A stretch of 12,481 nt of DNA from Caulobacterales bacterium 32-69-10. Lineage in GTDB: Bacteria; Pseudomonadota; Alphaproteobacteria; Caulobacterales; Caulobacteraceae. The stretch lies in the NCBI GenBank assembly GCA_002280485.1, contig NCED01000065.1, forward strand, positions 1-12,481. The letters are read 5' to 3'. The position numbers and the translations under genes are program-made. Shown one piece after another: positions 1 through 6,008 of the stretch. The first letter of the stretch is position 1; the number at the start of each line of letters is the position of its first letter. The notes under the pieces were generated by a model. It did not search any database. It was not told the origin of the DNA and was given only the letters and a program-made list of their open reading frames with translations.

Positions 1-1113
1 GCCATGCCCTTCGCCTATGGCGACCTCCAGCCGGAGATGGACATGATCAACCGCGCCTTCATCGAGGTCATGAGCGAAGGCGACGCCCTGGGCCGCGCCT
101 TCACCTTCCCCATCCCGACCTACAACATCACGCCGGACTTTCCCTGGGATCACGAGAACGCCGAACGGCTGTTCGCCATGACGGCCAAATACGGCCTGCC
201 CTATTTTCAGAATTTCCTGAACTCCGATCTCAAGCCGCACATGGTCCGGTCCATGTGCTGCCGACTTCAGCTCGACCTGACGGAATTGCTCAAGCGCGGC
301 AACGGTCTGTTCGGGAGCGCCGAACAGACCGGGTCGCTCGGGGTCGTCACCATCAACTGCGCCCGGCTCGGCTACAGGCGCAAGGGCGACGAGGCCGCGC
401 TTCTGGCCGATCTCGACCGGCTGCTGGACCTGGGCCGCGACAGTCTGGAGATCAAGCGCACGGAGATCCAGCGCCTGATGGACGACGGCCTGTTTCCCTA
501 CACGCGGCGTTATCTGGGCACGCTGCGAAACCACTTCTCGACCCTGGGGGTGAACGGGATCAACGAGATGATCCGAAACTTCACCGACGACGTGGAGGAC
601 GTCACCACCCCGGCGGGCCACGCCCTGGCCGAGCGGCTTTTGGACCATGTGCGCGCCCGGATCCTCGCCTTCCAGGACGAGACCGGCCACATGTACAATC
701 TGGAAGCCACGCCGGCCGAGGGCGCCACCTATCGTTTCGCCAAGGAAGACCGGAGTCGTTGGCCCGACATCCTCCAGGCCGGAACGCCCGAAAACCCCTA
801 TTACACCAACTCGAGCCAGCTTCCGGTCGGCTACACCGACGACCCGTTCGAGGCTCTGGACCGCCAACAGATCCTGCAGTCCAAATACACCGGCGGCACG
901 GTGCTCCACCTGTATATGGGCGCGCGCCTTTCCAGCGCCGAGGCCTGTCGCAAACTCGTCCAGCGCGCCCTGGCCAATTTCCGCCTGCCTTACATCACCG
1001 TCACCCCGACCTATTCCATCTGCCCCACGCACGGCTACCTCGCCGGCGAGCACCCGTTCTGCCCCAAATGCGACGAAGTGATCTTGGCCCGTCGCGCCCG
1101 CGCGGCCGCCTGA
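1..1113 (+). CDS. nrdD: Anaerobic (class III) ribonucleoside-triphosphate reductase NrdD, large part, 5' end outside window
   Basis: Class III reductase makes deoxyribonucleotides without oxygen, using a glycyl radical that generates a thiyl radical in the active site. The frame is open to the first base, so the gene starts upstream; residues are counted from the Met at base 4. Seen: the Cys-Cys pair in RSMCCRLQLD at residues 85-86, where the family's thiyl-radical cysteine is expected, the region NSSQLPVGYTDD, and a C-terminal zinc-type motif CPTH at 340-343 with CPKC at 353-356 (one ligand is His, not Cys). The protein ends 13 residues after that motif (DEVILARRARAAA). In the usual NrdD the RVxGY glycyl-radical loop follows the zinc site; here it is absent and encoded by the next gene. 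The ATP-cone and N-terminal barrel would lie upstream of the window. Family call is firm; the split is discussed in the findings. Confidence 0.95.
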   Translation, partial: AMPFAYGDLQPEMDMINRAFIEVMSEGDALGRAFTFPIPTYNITPDFPWDHENAERLFAMTAKYGLPYFQNFLNSDLKPHMVRSMCCRLQLDLTELLKRGNGLFGSAEQTGSLGVVTINCARLGYRRKGDEAALLADLDRLLDLGRDSLEIKRTEIQRLMDDGLFPYTRRYLGTLRNHFSTLGVNGINEMIRNFTDDVEDVTTPAGHALAERLLDHVRARILAFQDETGHMYNLEATPAEGATYRFAKEDRSRWPDILQAGTPENPYYTNSSQLPVGYTDDPFEALDRQQILQSKYTGGTVLHLYMGARLSSAEACRKLVQRALANFRLPYITVTPTYSICPTHGYLAGEHPFCPKCDEVILARRARAAA

Positions 1114-1133
1114 CGCTGTCCCCTTCGAAAGCC

Positions 1134-1138
1134 AGGAG
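1134..1138 (+). promoter_or_regulatory. Ribosome binding site of the glycyl-radical small gene
   Basis: AGGAG lies six bases before the ATG at 1145. It shows that the small downstream frame is initiated on its own and is not reached by frameshifting from nrdD, which stops at 1113. Confidence 0.7.
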
Positions 1139-1144
1139 CTTATC

Positions 1145-1324
1145 ATGTCTCAGAACCGTCCCGCCTCAGCTGCGGACCGTATTCCCCAGAGCGAGCGTCA
1201 ACCCTGCGAGGTATGGACGCGGGTGATGGGCTATCACCGCCCCGTTTCGTCGTTCAATCTCGGCAAGAAGGGCGAGTTCCGCGAGCGTCTCTATTTCAGC
1301 GAACGGGCCGCCGGTCTTGAGTGA
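1145..1324 (+). CDS. Separate glycyl-radical domain of NrdD (59 aa)
   Basis: A 59-residue protein whose second half is the C-terminal glycyl-radical segment of class III ribonucleotide reductase: CEVWTRVMGYHRPVSSFN, then LGKKGEFRERLYF. By the family pattern R-V-x-G-Y, Gly29 (GGC at 1229-1231) is the radical glycine. The first 20 residues look unstructured. It starts at ATG 1145 with its own AGGAG, 31 bases after the nrdD stop, in a different frame, and its stop overlaps the TTG start of nrdG by eight bases. The gene order reductase - radical peptide - activase suggests that the peptide docks on truncated NrdD and that NrdG abstracts hydrogen from Gly29. I recall short proteins of this kind annotated as NrdD in some proteobacteria, so the arrangement may be a known but little-studied variant. 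The domain identity is clear; the working mechanism is inferred. Confidence 0.9.
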   Translation: MSQNRPASAADRIPQSERQPCEVWTRVMGYHRPVSSFNLGKKGEFRERLYFSERAAGLE

Positions 1325-1964
1325 GCTGCTCGTCGGCGGGTTCGAGCCTCTGTCGGTCTGCGACTGGCCCGGTCAGTTGGCGGCGACGGTCTTTTGCCAG
1401 GGGTGTCCCTGGCGCTGCGGCTACTGCCACAATCCCCACCTCCTGCCCGTCAGAGGCGCCGCCCTTCTGTCCTGGCCGGCGACGCTCGAGTTTCTGCGTC
1501 GTCGGCGCGGCCTGCTGGACGCCGTCGTCTTCAGCGGCGGCGAACCCACATTGCAGAAAGGCCTGGTCGAGGCCGTCGTCCAGGTTCGATCTCTGGGCTT
1601 CCGCATCGGCCTGCACACCGGCGGCGCCTATCCGTCGCGGTTGGCGCGGGTTCTGCCGCTGGTGGATTGGGTGGGTTTCGACGTCAAGACCGCCTTCGAC
1701 GACTATGACGACCTGACCCGCGCCCGCGGCAGCGGCCGTCGCGCCCGCGCCAGCCTGCAGCTGCTGTTGGATAGTGGAAAACCCCACGATCTGCGCACCA
1801 CGATCCACCCTCGGCTGCATCCGGCGTCGCGTCTCGACCGTCTGCGCGAGGACCTGGAACAGGAAGGCGCCGGTCCGTCGCGGCTTCAGGCTTTTCGGTC
1901 CACAGGTTGTCTGGACTCCGGGCTGCAGGTGACGGATGAGGAGATGGAATGGGGCCCGGCCTGA
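1317..1964 (+). CDS. nrdG: Anaerobic ribonucleotide reductase activating protein NrdG (radical SAM)
   Basis: Radical S-adenosylmethionine activase that uses a [4Fe-4S] cluster to install the glycyl radical on NrdD. The cluster motif CPWRCGYC gives Cys30, Cys34 and Cys37, and the SAM-contacting GGEP follows at about 74-77. At 215 residues it has the length of the longer NrdG/pyruvate-formate-lyase-activase-like forms rather than the roughly 150-residue E. coli type. The start is TTG at 1317 (MSELLVGGFEPLSVCDWPGQ); no ATG or GTG in this frame precedes the cluster. No good Shine-Dalgarno is visible and the start overlaps the stop of the glycyl-radical gene, which points to translational coupling and matched dosage. 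Its substrate would be the separate glycine peptide or its complex with NrdD. Confidence 0.93.
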   Translation: MSELLVGGFEPLSVCDWPGQLAATVFCQGCPWRCGYCHNPHLLPVRGAALLSWPATLEFLRRRRGLLDAVVFSGGEPTLQKGLVEAVVQVRSLGFRIGLHTGGAYPSRLARVLPLVDWVGFDVKTAFDDYDDLTRARGSGRRARASLQLLLDSGKPHDLRTTIHPRLHPASRLDRLREDLEQEGAGPSRLQAFRSTGCLDSGLQVTDEEMEWGPA

Positions 1965-1978
1965 CCCGTACGGGCCGG
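1956..1978 (+). other. GC-rich inverted repeat after nrdG
   Basis: CCGGCC and GGCCGG are separated by 11 bases spanning the nrdG stop codon; the spacer and right arm also contain the perfect palindrome CCCGTACGGG (1965-1974). There is no T-run, so it is not a standard intrinsic terminator. It could be a weak transcript-stabilising hairpin between nrdG and the nnrU-like gene. Confidence 0.3.
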
Positions 1979-2015
1979 ACCGAGCCCGATCCCGGACTTC
2001 GATCAGGAGCCTGTC

Positions 2016-2693
2016 GTGGATTGGATTGAGTTCATCGCCGCCCTGGCGGCGTTCTTCATCGCGCACTGGGCACCGCTTCGACCGAGGCTTCGGGCGCCTC
2101 TGAAGCGGATGCTTGGACAGACGGGGTTCACTTGGATCTATTCGGTTCTGTCTCTGGGCCTTCTGGCCTGGTTGATTATGGCGACGAACCGGGCGCCGCG
2201 CCTGATGATCTGGCCCTGGGCCCCCTGGCAGAACCTCTTGGTCCTCGGGGCGATGGCCGCGGCGGTTCTGATCCTCGCCTTGACGCTCGGACGGCCCAAT
2301 CCCTTCTCCTTCGGAGGCGGCGGCGGCCCAGCGCCTTTCGACCCGACCCGCCCCGGCCTGACCCGGTGGATCCGCCACCCCATCCTGACGGCCCTGGCCT
2401 TGTGGGCCCTGGCCCATCTCGTCGCCAATGGCGATCTGGCCCATGTCGCGCTCTTCGGGCTGCTCGGCGCCATGGCCCTAATCGGCCAGACCATGATTGA
2501 TCGTCGCGAGGGCGCAAGACGCCTAAACCTGTGGCGCGACATGCGAAGAGCGACCCGGGACACCCCGTTCCTGAGCCTTTTTCGACCCTCGGATCTGTGG
2601 CGCGGTCTGGCCGGCCTGGTCTGTTACGGGACCCTGATCCTGCTCCATCCCCGGCTGATCGGCGTCGATCCTCTCGCCGGCCTGTCGGGCTGA
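2016..2693 (+). CDS. nnrU: NnrU-family inner-membrane protein
   Basis: A 225-residue polytopic membrane protein of the NnrU family (Pfam NnrU), which in denitrifiers such as Rhodobacter is found with nitrite and nitric-oxide reductase genes; its biochemical role is unknown. Hydrophobic segments lie near residues 3-20, 38-57, 69-90, about 120-155 and 195-212. The family-like core is IRHPILTALALWALAHLVAN followed by GDLAHVALFG. The gene starts at GTG 2016 with AGGAG at 2005-2009, six bases upstream, and follows nrdG by 51 bases, so cotranscription with the anaerobic reductase is likely. Linkage to nrdDG supports a role in low-oxygen growth, but nothing in the window shows complete denitrification. 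The family call is good; the gene symbol is by family only. Confidence 0.8.
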   Translation: MDWIEFIAALAAFFIAHWAPLRPRLRAPLKRMLGQTGFTWIYSVLSLGLLAWLIMATNRAPRLMIWPWAPWQNLLVLGAMAAAVLILALTLGRPNPFSFGGGGGPAPFDPTRPGLTRWIRHPILTALALWALAHLVANGDLAHVALFGLLGAMALIGQTMIDRREGARRLNLWRDMRRATRDTPFLSLFRPSDLWRGLAGLVCYGTLILLHPRLIGVDPLAGLSG

Positions 2694-2842
2694 GCGTCGC
2701 GCGTCCCTGGAGCCGGCGCCGAGGTCCAGACCGACGGCGGGCTTCAGGCGCGACTGTCGTCAAGACCGGCGCCGTCGTGGGCGCGAATCGACATTCCTCA
2801 GGTTCGGTCCCAAGACGCCGGCGGCGGGTTCCATCGGGGGCC

Positions 2843-4330
2843 TCAATGGGCGTGGGCCGAGGACGCGGATGCCGGTGTTCCACCATAGGCCCGCATCTGG
2901 CGAATCTCCTGCTGCTGGGTCTCCACAATATGTTGCGCCAGTCGGCGCAGTTCCGGATCGGCGCCGCTTTCCAGATAGGTGTTGGCCATATCCACCGCGG
3001 CCTGGTGGTGGGGGATCATAAGGGCGGTGAAATCGTGATCGAGATCGCCGGTCACCTGCACGGCGTTGGTGGCGTCGTGCATGTGCTGCATCTGAGCCAG
3101 CATCGCCGCAGCCGCTCCGGCGCCAGGCGCTCGGGTGGCGCCCGCCTTGCCGTGGTAGTGGGTCTGCCCGCGCCAGAAGGCTCCGGGCGCCGCTCCGGTT
3201 TCAGGATGTTTAGAGGACTCCGCGCGCAGCAGGGTCGCGACATGCGGGTCGGTGCTCTCATAGATCAAATGGTGCAGGCCGACGTAGGACCCCATGGTCA
3301 TCGCCAGGGCGACGGCGAGACCTGCGGGGACGAACAGCGCGCGACGGCGGCGCGGCGCGATTTCCAGAGCCTGGTCGCGTAGGGGATCGGCGACGAAGAC
3401 CAACAGAGCCGCAAGAATGGTGGCATGTCCGATGAGATCGACCCGGCCGAATGGATAGACGGCGGCGAACATCAGGGCGAACAGGGCCACGGCTGACAGG
3501 CGACGGATCAGCGGCGACCACAATAGGCCGAAGCCCAGGGTGAACTCGGCCACTCCGGCCATGGTGGTATAGGGGCCGAACGGCATGCCGAAGGCCAGGA
3601 AGGGCTTTTCCTCCAGCAGCGGCAGGAACCACTGCGGGTACATGAACTTCTCCATGCTCGACCAGGTCAGGGCGAGCGCCACGCCCCAGCGCAGCGCGGC
3701 GAAGCGACGGTCATGCCAAGCGCCGTCCGGCAAGCCCGACAGCAACAGATAGCCGGCGATGCCGAGGCCCAGAGCGAGGTAGTCGAACAGGTGAAACAGG
3801 TCGTAACTGCCAATCGTCAGCACCCACAGCAGGACGATCATCGCCGCAGCCAGGGGGCGCGTGCGACGTGCGACGATCAACCCGGCGATCACCAACTGCA
3901 TCCATGGCACCCAAGCCGCGTCGGTCTTAAGTTCCGGCGTCAGAAAGGTGCCGCCCATGGCGAACAGGGCCAGGAAGAAGGCGCAAAGCACCCCCACCAG
4001 AAAGCCGTCGGCCTTCTTGCTGAGCAGCGACGTGGCTTTGTCGAGCCGGCCCATGACGACCCGTCCCGGCCGCTGGTTCTCAAGAAAGGAGGTGACCAGA
4101 AAGAAGCCCAGCACCAGCGCGATCCCGACCCAAAAGAAGGGCAGGCTCAGCGTGGTCTGGATCGACACCGGCTTGGCCGAGACCTCATAGGCCTCGAACC
4201 ATTTGACGTGCGCAAAGGCGACGGAAGGGACGCCCACGACCATAAAGGCAAGGGCGTTGCCGACGGTTTTGGAGCCCAGTCTGGGCAGCGGGGAGACCGC
4301 GCGCCCGCGGGGGAACGAGATTGGGAACAT
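2843..4330 (-). CDS. Exported polytopic (DoxX-like) membrane protein with C-terminal DUF305 domain
   Basis: The frame is open from 4489, but the likely start is ATG at 4330 (495 aa): it gives a signal peptide with a hydrophobic stretch and AFA-H at residues 38-41, and only the sequence after it looks like protein. About eight membrane segments follow; LTWSSMEKFMYPQWF and the following glycine-rich TM pair resemble DoxX-like proteins. The C-terminal tail, after the last TM (VALAMTMGSYVGLHHLIY), carries a DUF305 domain: DHDFTALMIPHHQAAVDMA with the His pair near 441-442, then a helix ending QQQEIRQM. DUF305 proteins are ferritin-like helical bundles often near copper genes. The tail is His- and Met-rich and would lie in the periplasm. 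Function is unknown; metal handling is inferred. Fusion of the two parts in one chain is notable. The upstream Shine-Dalgarno is weak (AAGG about 10 bases before the ATG). Confidence 0.75.
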   Translation of the reverse strand: MFPISFPRGRAVSPLPRLGSKTVGNALAFMVVGVPSVAFAHVKWFEAYEVSAKPVSIQTTLSLPFFWVGIALVLGFFLVTSFLENQRPGRVVMGRLDKATSLLSKKADGFLVGVLCAFFLALFAMGGTFLTPELKTDAAWVPWMQLVIAGLIVARRTRPLAAAMIVLLWVLTIGSYDLFHLFDYLALGLGIAGYLLLSGLPDGAWHDRRFAALRWGVALALTWSSMEKFMYPQWFLPLLEEKPFLAFGMPFGPYTTMAGVAEFTLGFGLLWSPLIRRLSAVALFALMFAAVYPFGRVDLIGHATILAALLVFVADPLRDQALEIAPRRRRALFVPAGLAVALAMTMGSYVGLHHLIYESTDPHVATLLRAESSKHPETGAAPGAFWRGQTHYHGKAGATRAPGAGAAAAMLAQMQHMHDATNAVQVTGDLDHDFTALMIPHHQAAVDMANTYLESGADPELRRLAQHIVETQQQEIRQMRAYGGTPASASSAHAH

Positions 4331-4436
4331 AGGTTCAGCCTTGTCATGTCGCCGATTACAGAGGCGTCGGCGGTCGCTGCGGTCCGTAGGCTTTGGGAGG
4401 CTTGCCCGGTATTCAGGTGATCGCCCTAACCACTGT

Positions 4437-4446
4437 CCCCTAGGGG
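4437..4446. promoter_or_regulatory. Perfect palindrome CCCCTAGGGG upstream of the DUF305 gene
   Basis: A ten-base perfect palindrome about 107 bases before the ATG of the minus-strand DUF305 membrane protein. G-tract/C-tract palindromes of this shape are typical of operators for CsoR-type copper repressors, which would suit the metal-related downstream gene. No regulator of that family is in the window, and a palindrome this short arises easily in GC-rich DNA, so this is a suggestion only. Confidence 0.22.
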
Positions 4447-4503
4447 CTTTCCCGGAGGTTGCAAAACCTAGCCTAGCGACGCAGACCACTCATCCGCACC
4501 GGA

Positions 4504-4680
4504 TCAGACACGCTCCTGGCCTGCTGCTTTTATCGTGGCGTTGGCGCGCCAGACCGCGATGGTCCGCGCACCGATGTCGAGGTCAAAGGCGAACGCCTCT
4601 TGGCGTGCCGGCGACGAGGCCGTCCACCACGTGTTGCTCGCGCCGCGAGAGGCTGGCTCGGCGTAACAAACTAAGCACTC
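4504..4680 (-). pseudogene. Relic of a FixJ-type response regulator (DNA-binding domain, frameshifted)
   Basis: On the minus strand one frame reads ASLSRREQHVVDGLVAGTP and then breaks; another frame continues AFAFDLDIGARTIAVWRAN and stops at 4504-4506. Joined, they follow the FixJ/NarL-type HTH pattern (LSxRExxVxxGLVAG - nK - iAfdLdIsxRTVEvxRan). Four bases lie between CCA and GCG where the family would have six, so a two-base deletion near 4590 explains the break. The recognition helix has also drifted, and the usual end (KMxAxSLxxLVR) is replaced by IKAAGQERV and a stop. No receiver domain is visible upstream. FixJ proteins control micro-oxic gene expression, which fits the anaerobic genes to the left. 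The relic nature is fairly clear; the exact ancestor is not. Confidence 0.65.
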
Positions 4681-4752
4681 TGTTCACACAGATGATCACT
4701 CAGTGGCACGTCAGCGATAGACATCTCGCTGCACCGGTCCCAAGATTGAGGG

Positions 4753-4864
4753 CGGCGGGTTCCGGAACGGATAGGTGCTGATCTTGAGCCGGGGGACGCA
4801 GCGCGTCGGCGGCGATCAGGGCTGAAACCCCCGGCTTCCGTACAGAAGTTCCAGACCCGCCCCC
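4753..4864 (-). repeat. Imperfect dispersed repeat, copy 1 (about 112 bp)
   Basis: Lies just beyond the 3' end of the LuxR-type HTH gene, on the same strand. By eye it is about three-quarters identical to 9829-9941, with uninterrupted shared blocks: GGGGGCGGG, GGAACTTCTG, GAAGCC, GTTTC, CGCCGCCGACG, CGTCCCCCGGCTC and CCTATC...CCCGCCG. Near its start CTTC and GAAG frame a six-base loop (TGTACG here, TGCGAA in the other copy), so the arms are kept while the loop varies, as in an RNA hairpin. No shared open frame explains the conservation. Confidence 0.6.
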
Positions 4865-4868
4865 TTCC

Positions 4869-5117
4869 TCATGACGACGGCGCCGCGGGGTCGATCAGCC
4901 CGTTGCGCACCGCAACGGCGACCGCTTCGATCCGGGTGCGGACCTTCAATTTTGCACAGGCTTTTTCGATATAGCTGTCCACCGTGCGCGGCGAGAGCCC
5001 CACGATCTGCCCGATGTCGCTAGAACTCTTGCCACGGCTGACCCACAGGAGGCACTGGCCCTCTCGGCCGCTCAGCACCGGCCCGGTCCGCCGATCAGAT
5101 CTCGCGTCAAAGTTCAT
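4869..5117 (-). CDS. Single-domain LuxR-type HTH protein (82 aa)
   Basis: A DNA-binding protein that is almost entirely one LuxR/GerE helix-turn-helix: LSGREGQCLLWVSRGKSSSD, then IGQIVGLSPRTVDSYIEKAC, then KLKVRTRIEAVAVAVRNGLI. This order and the GKSSSDIG / GLSPRTVD helices match the C-terminal part of LuxR-type quorum regulators, but there is no ligand-binding or receiver domain. The start at ATG 5117 has a strong GGAGGA just upstream (about 5124-5129), so this is a designed short gene rather than a broken one. Short LuxR-like proteins of this kind act as constitutive or protein-controlled regulators elsewhere. Targets are unknown. It is divergent from the ECF sigma gene across a 396-bp gap. 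Confidence 0.8.
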   Translation of the reverse strand: MNFDARSDRRTGPVLSGREGQCLLWVSRGKSSSDIGQIVGLSPRTVDSYIEKACAKLKVRTRIEAVAVAVRNGLIDPAAPSS

Positions 5118-5513
5118 GACAATTTCCTCCGATTTCGGATGGATTTACGGTGTGGCGGAATCGACAGTCGGGCAACGACAGTGAATTGCGGACCATCCGC
5201 CAGATTTTTGCGGAGCGAACAGATTTTGAACCCTCGGCCGTCGCGCCCCCGGCAGGCAGGGACAAGGCGGCGACTTCGTCGACGCCTCGCCGCAGACCCT
5301 GTGGGTTGCACCACGCCGGGGTTTGATTCATGCTGACCTCGCCGACGTCCGCGTCGGTGGGGCCTGGAATCCCCTGTGCGACATCACATCATCGACGGCG
5401 CCGCGCGACGCGGATGTCCGACGGCGACGGCTTTCCGGCGCGGCCTCGTGCGCGTGCGCGGGCAATACCGCATGCGGATTCCGGACCTCTCCTTCAGACG
5501 CCGGAGAGACCTG
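5118..5513. other. Divergent intergenic region between the LuxR-type and ECF sigma genes
   Basis: About 396 bases with no convincing gene. It must hold the promoters for the minus-strand HTH gene and the plus-strand sigma/FecR/receptor set. The imperfect GCGGA/TCCGC repeats around 5190-5215 (GCGGACCATCCGC, then TTTTTGCGGAG) could be a binding site, but no consensus is recognised. The plus frame that includes the sigma factor is open from 5376, and an ATG at 5472 is an alternative start. Confidence 0.4.
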
Positions 5514-5999
5514 GTGACGGACGCAAAGCCGCTGGACGGGGAGGATCGGGACGGGGTCAACCGTCTTTACCGGCTTTACGCCGGCTGGCTGACGCGCCGG
5601 CTGTGCGCGGAGGTCGGCGCGGACGCCGCCGACGACGTGGTCCAGGAGACCTATCTCCGGGCGGCGCCCCATAGCGCCGAGATTCGACACCCCAAGGCCT
5701 TTCTCCTGCGGATCGCCCGGAACCTGCTGAAGGACGAGGCCCGGCGAGACGCCCGACGGCGCGACGCTCCGGCGACACGAGATCCCGCGGACAGTCAGGC
5801 CGCCTCCCAGTTCGACGAAGTCCTGCTGGGTCAGGTGGTCCGGGGGATGCCGCCGCTTTACCGCGACGTCTTCGTTCTGAACCGGTTTCGCGGTATGACT
5901 TATGCTGAGATCGCCCGGACGCTCGGCGTCAGCCCAAAGACCGTGGAGTGGCGGATGGCCCGGGCGCTCGAATACTGCGCGTCTCGGCTGGACCTGTAG
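5514..5999 (+). CDS. FecI-like ECF RNA polymerase sigma factor
   Basis: An extracytoplasmic-function sigma factor of the FecI type, which directs RNA polymerase to the promoter of a TonB-dependent receptor operon when released by the FecR partner. Region 2 is seen in DVVQETYLRAAP and HPKAFLLRIARNLLKDEARR; region 4 in MPPLYRDVFVLNRFRGMTYA, EIARTLGVSPKTVEWRMARA. GTG 5514 is preferred: GGAGAG lies about six bases upstream and the product is 161 aa, the usual ECF length. Starts at 5472 (ATG) or 5376 would add an arginine-rich tail unlike the family. The fecR-like gene begins nine bases after the stop, so the two are one operon with the receptor. Confidence 0.88.
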   Translation: MTDAKPLDGEDRDGVNRLYRLYAGWLTRRLCAEVGADAADDVVQETYLRAAPHSAEIRHPKAFLLRIARNLLKDEARRDARRRDAPATRDPADSQAASQFDEVLLGQVVRGMPPLYRDVFVLNRFRGMTYAEIARTLGVSPKTVEWRMARALEYCASRLDL

Positions 6000-6008
6000 G
6001 CAAGACGG

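Noticed and set aside
1105..1150. Programmed frameshift joining nrdD to the glycyl-radical frame
   Set aside because: There is a 31-base gap after the nrdD stop and an independent AGGAG plus ATG; no slippery sequence.
2694..2842. Terminator between the convergent nnrU and DUF305 genes
   Set aside because: The gap is GC-rich but I see no stem followed by a T-run on either strand.
4331..4489. Upstream extension of the DUF305 membrane protein by 53 codons
   Set aside because: The added residues are Arg-rich and unlike protein, and would put a signal peptide inside the chain.
5376..5513. N-terminal extension of the ECF sigma factor
   Set aside because: Arg-rich and not family-like; GTG 5514 has a better ribosome site and gives the normal length.
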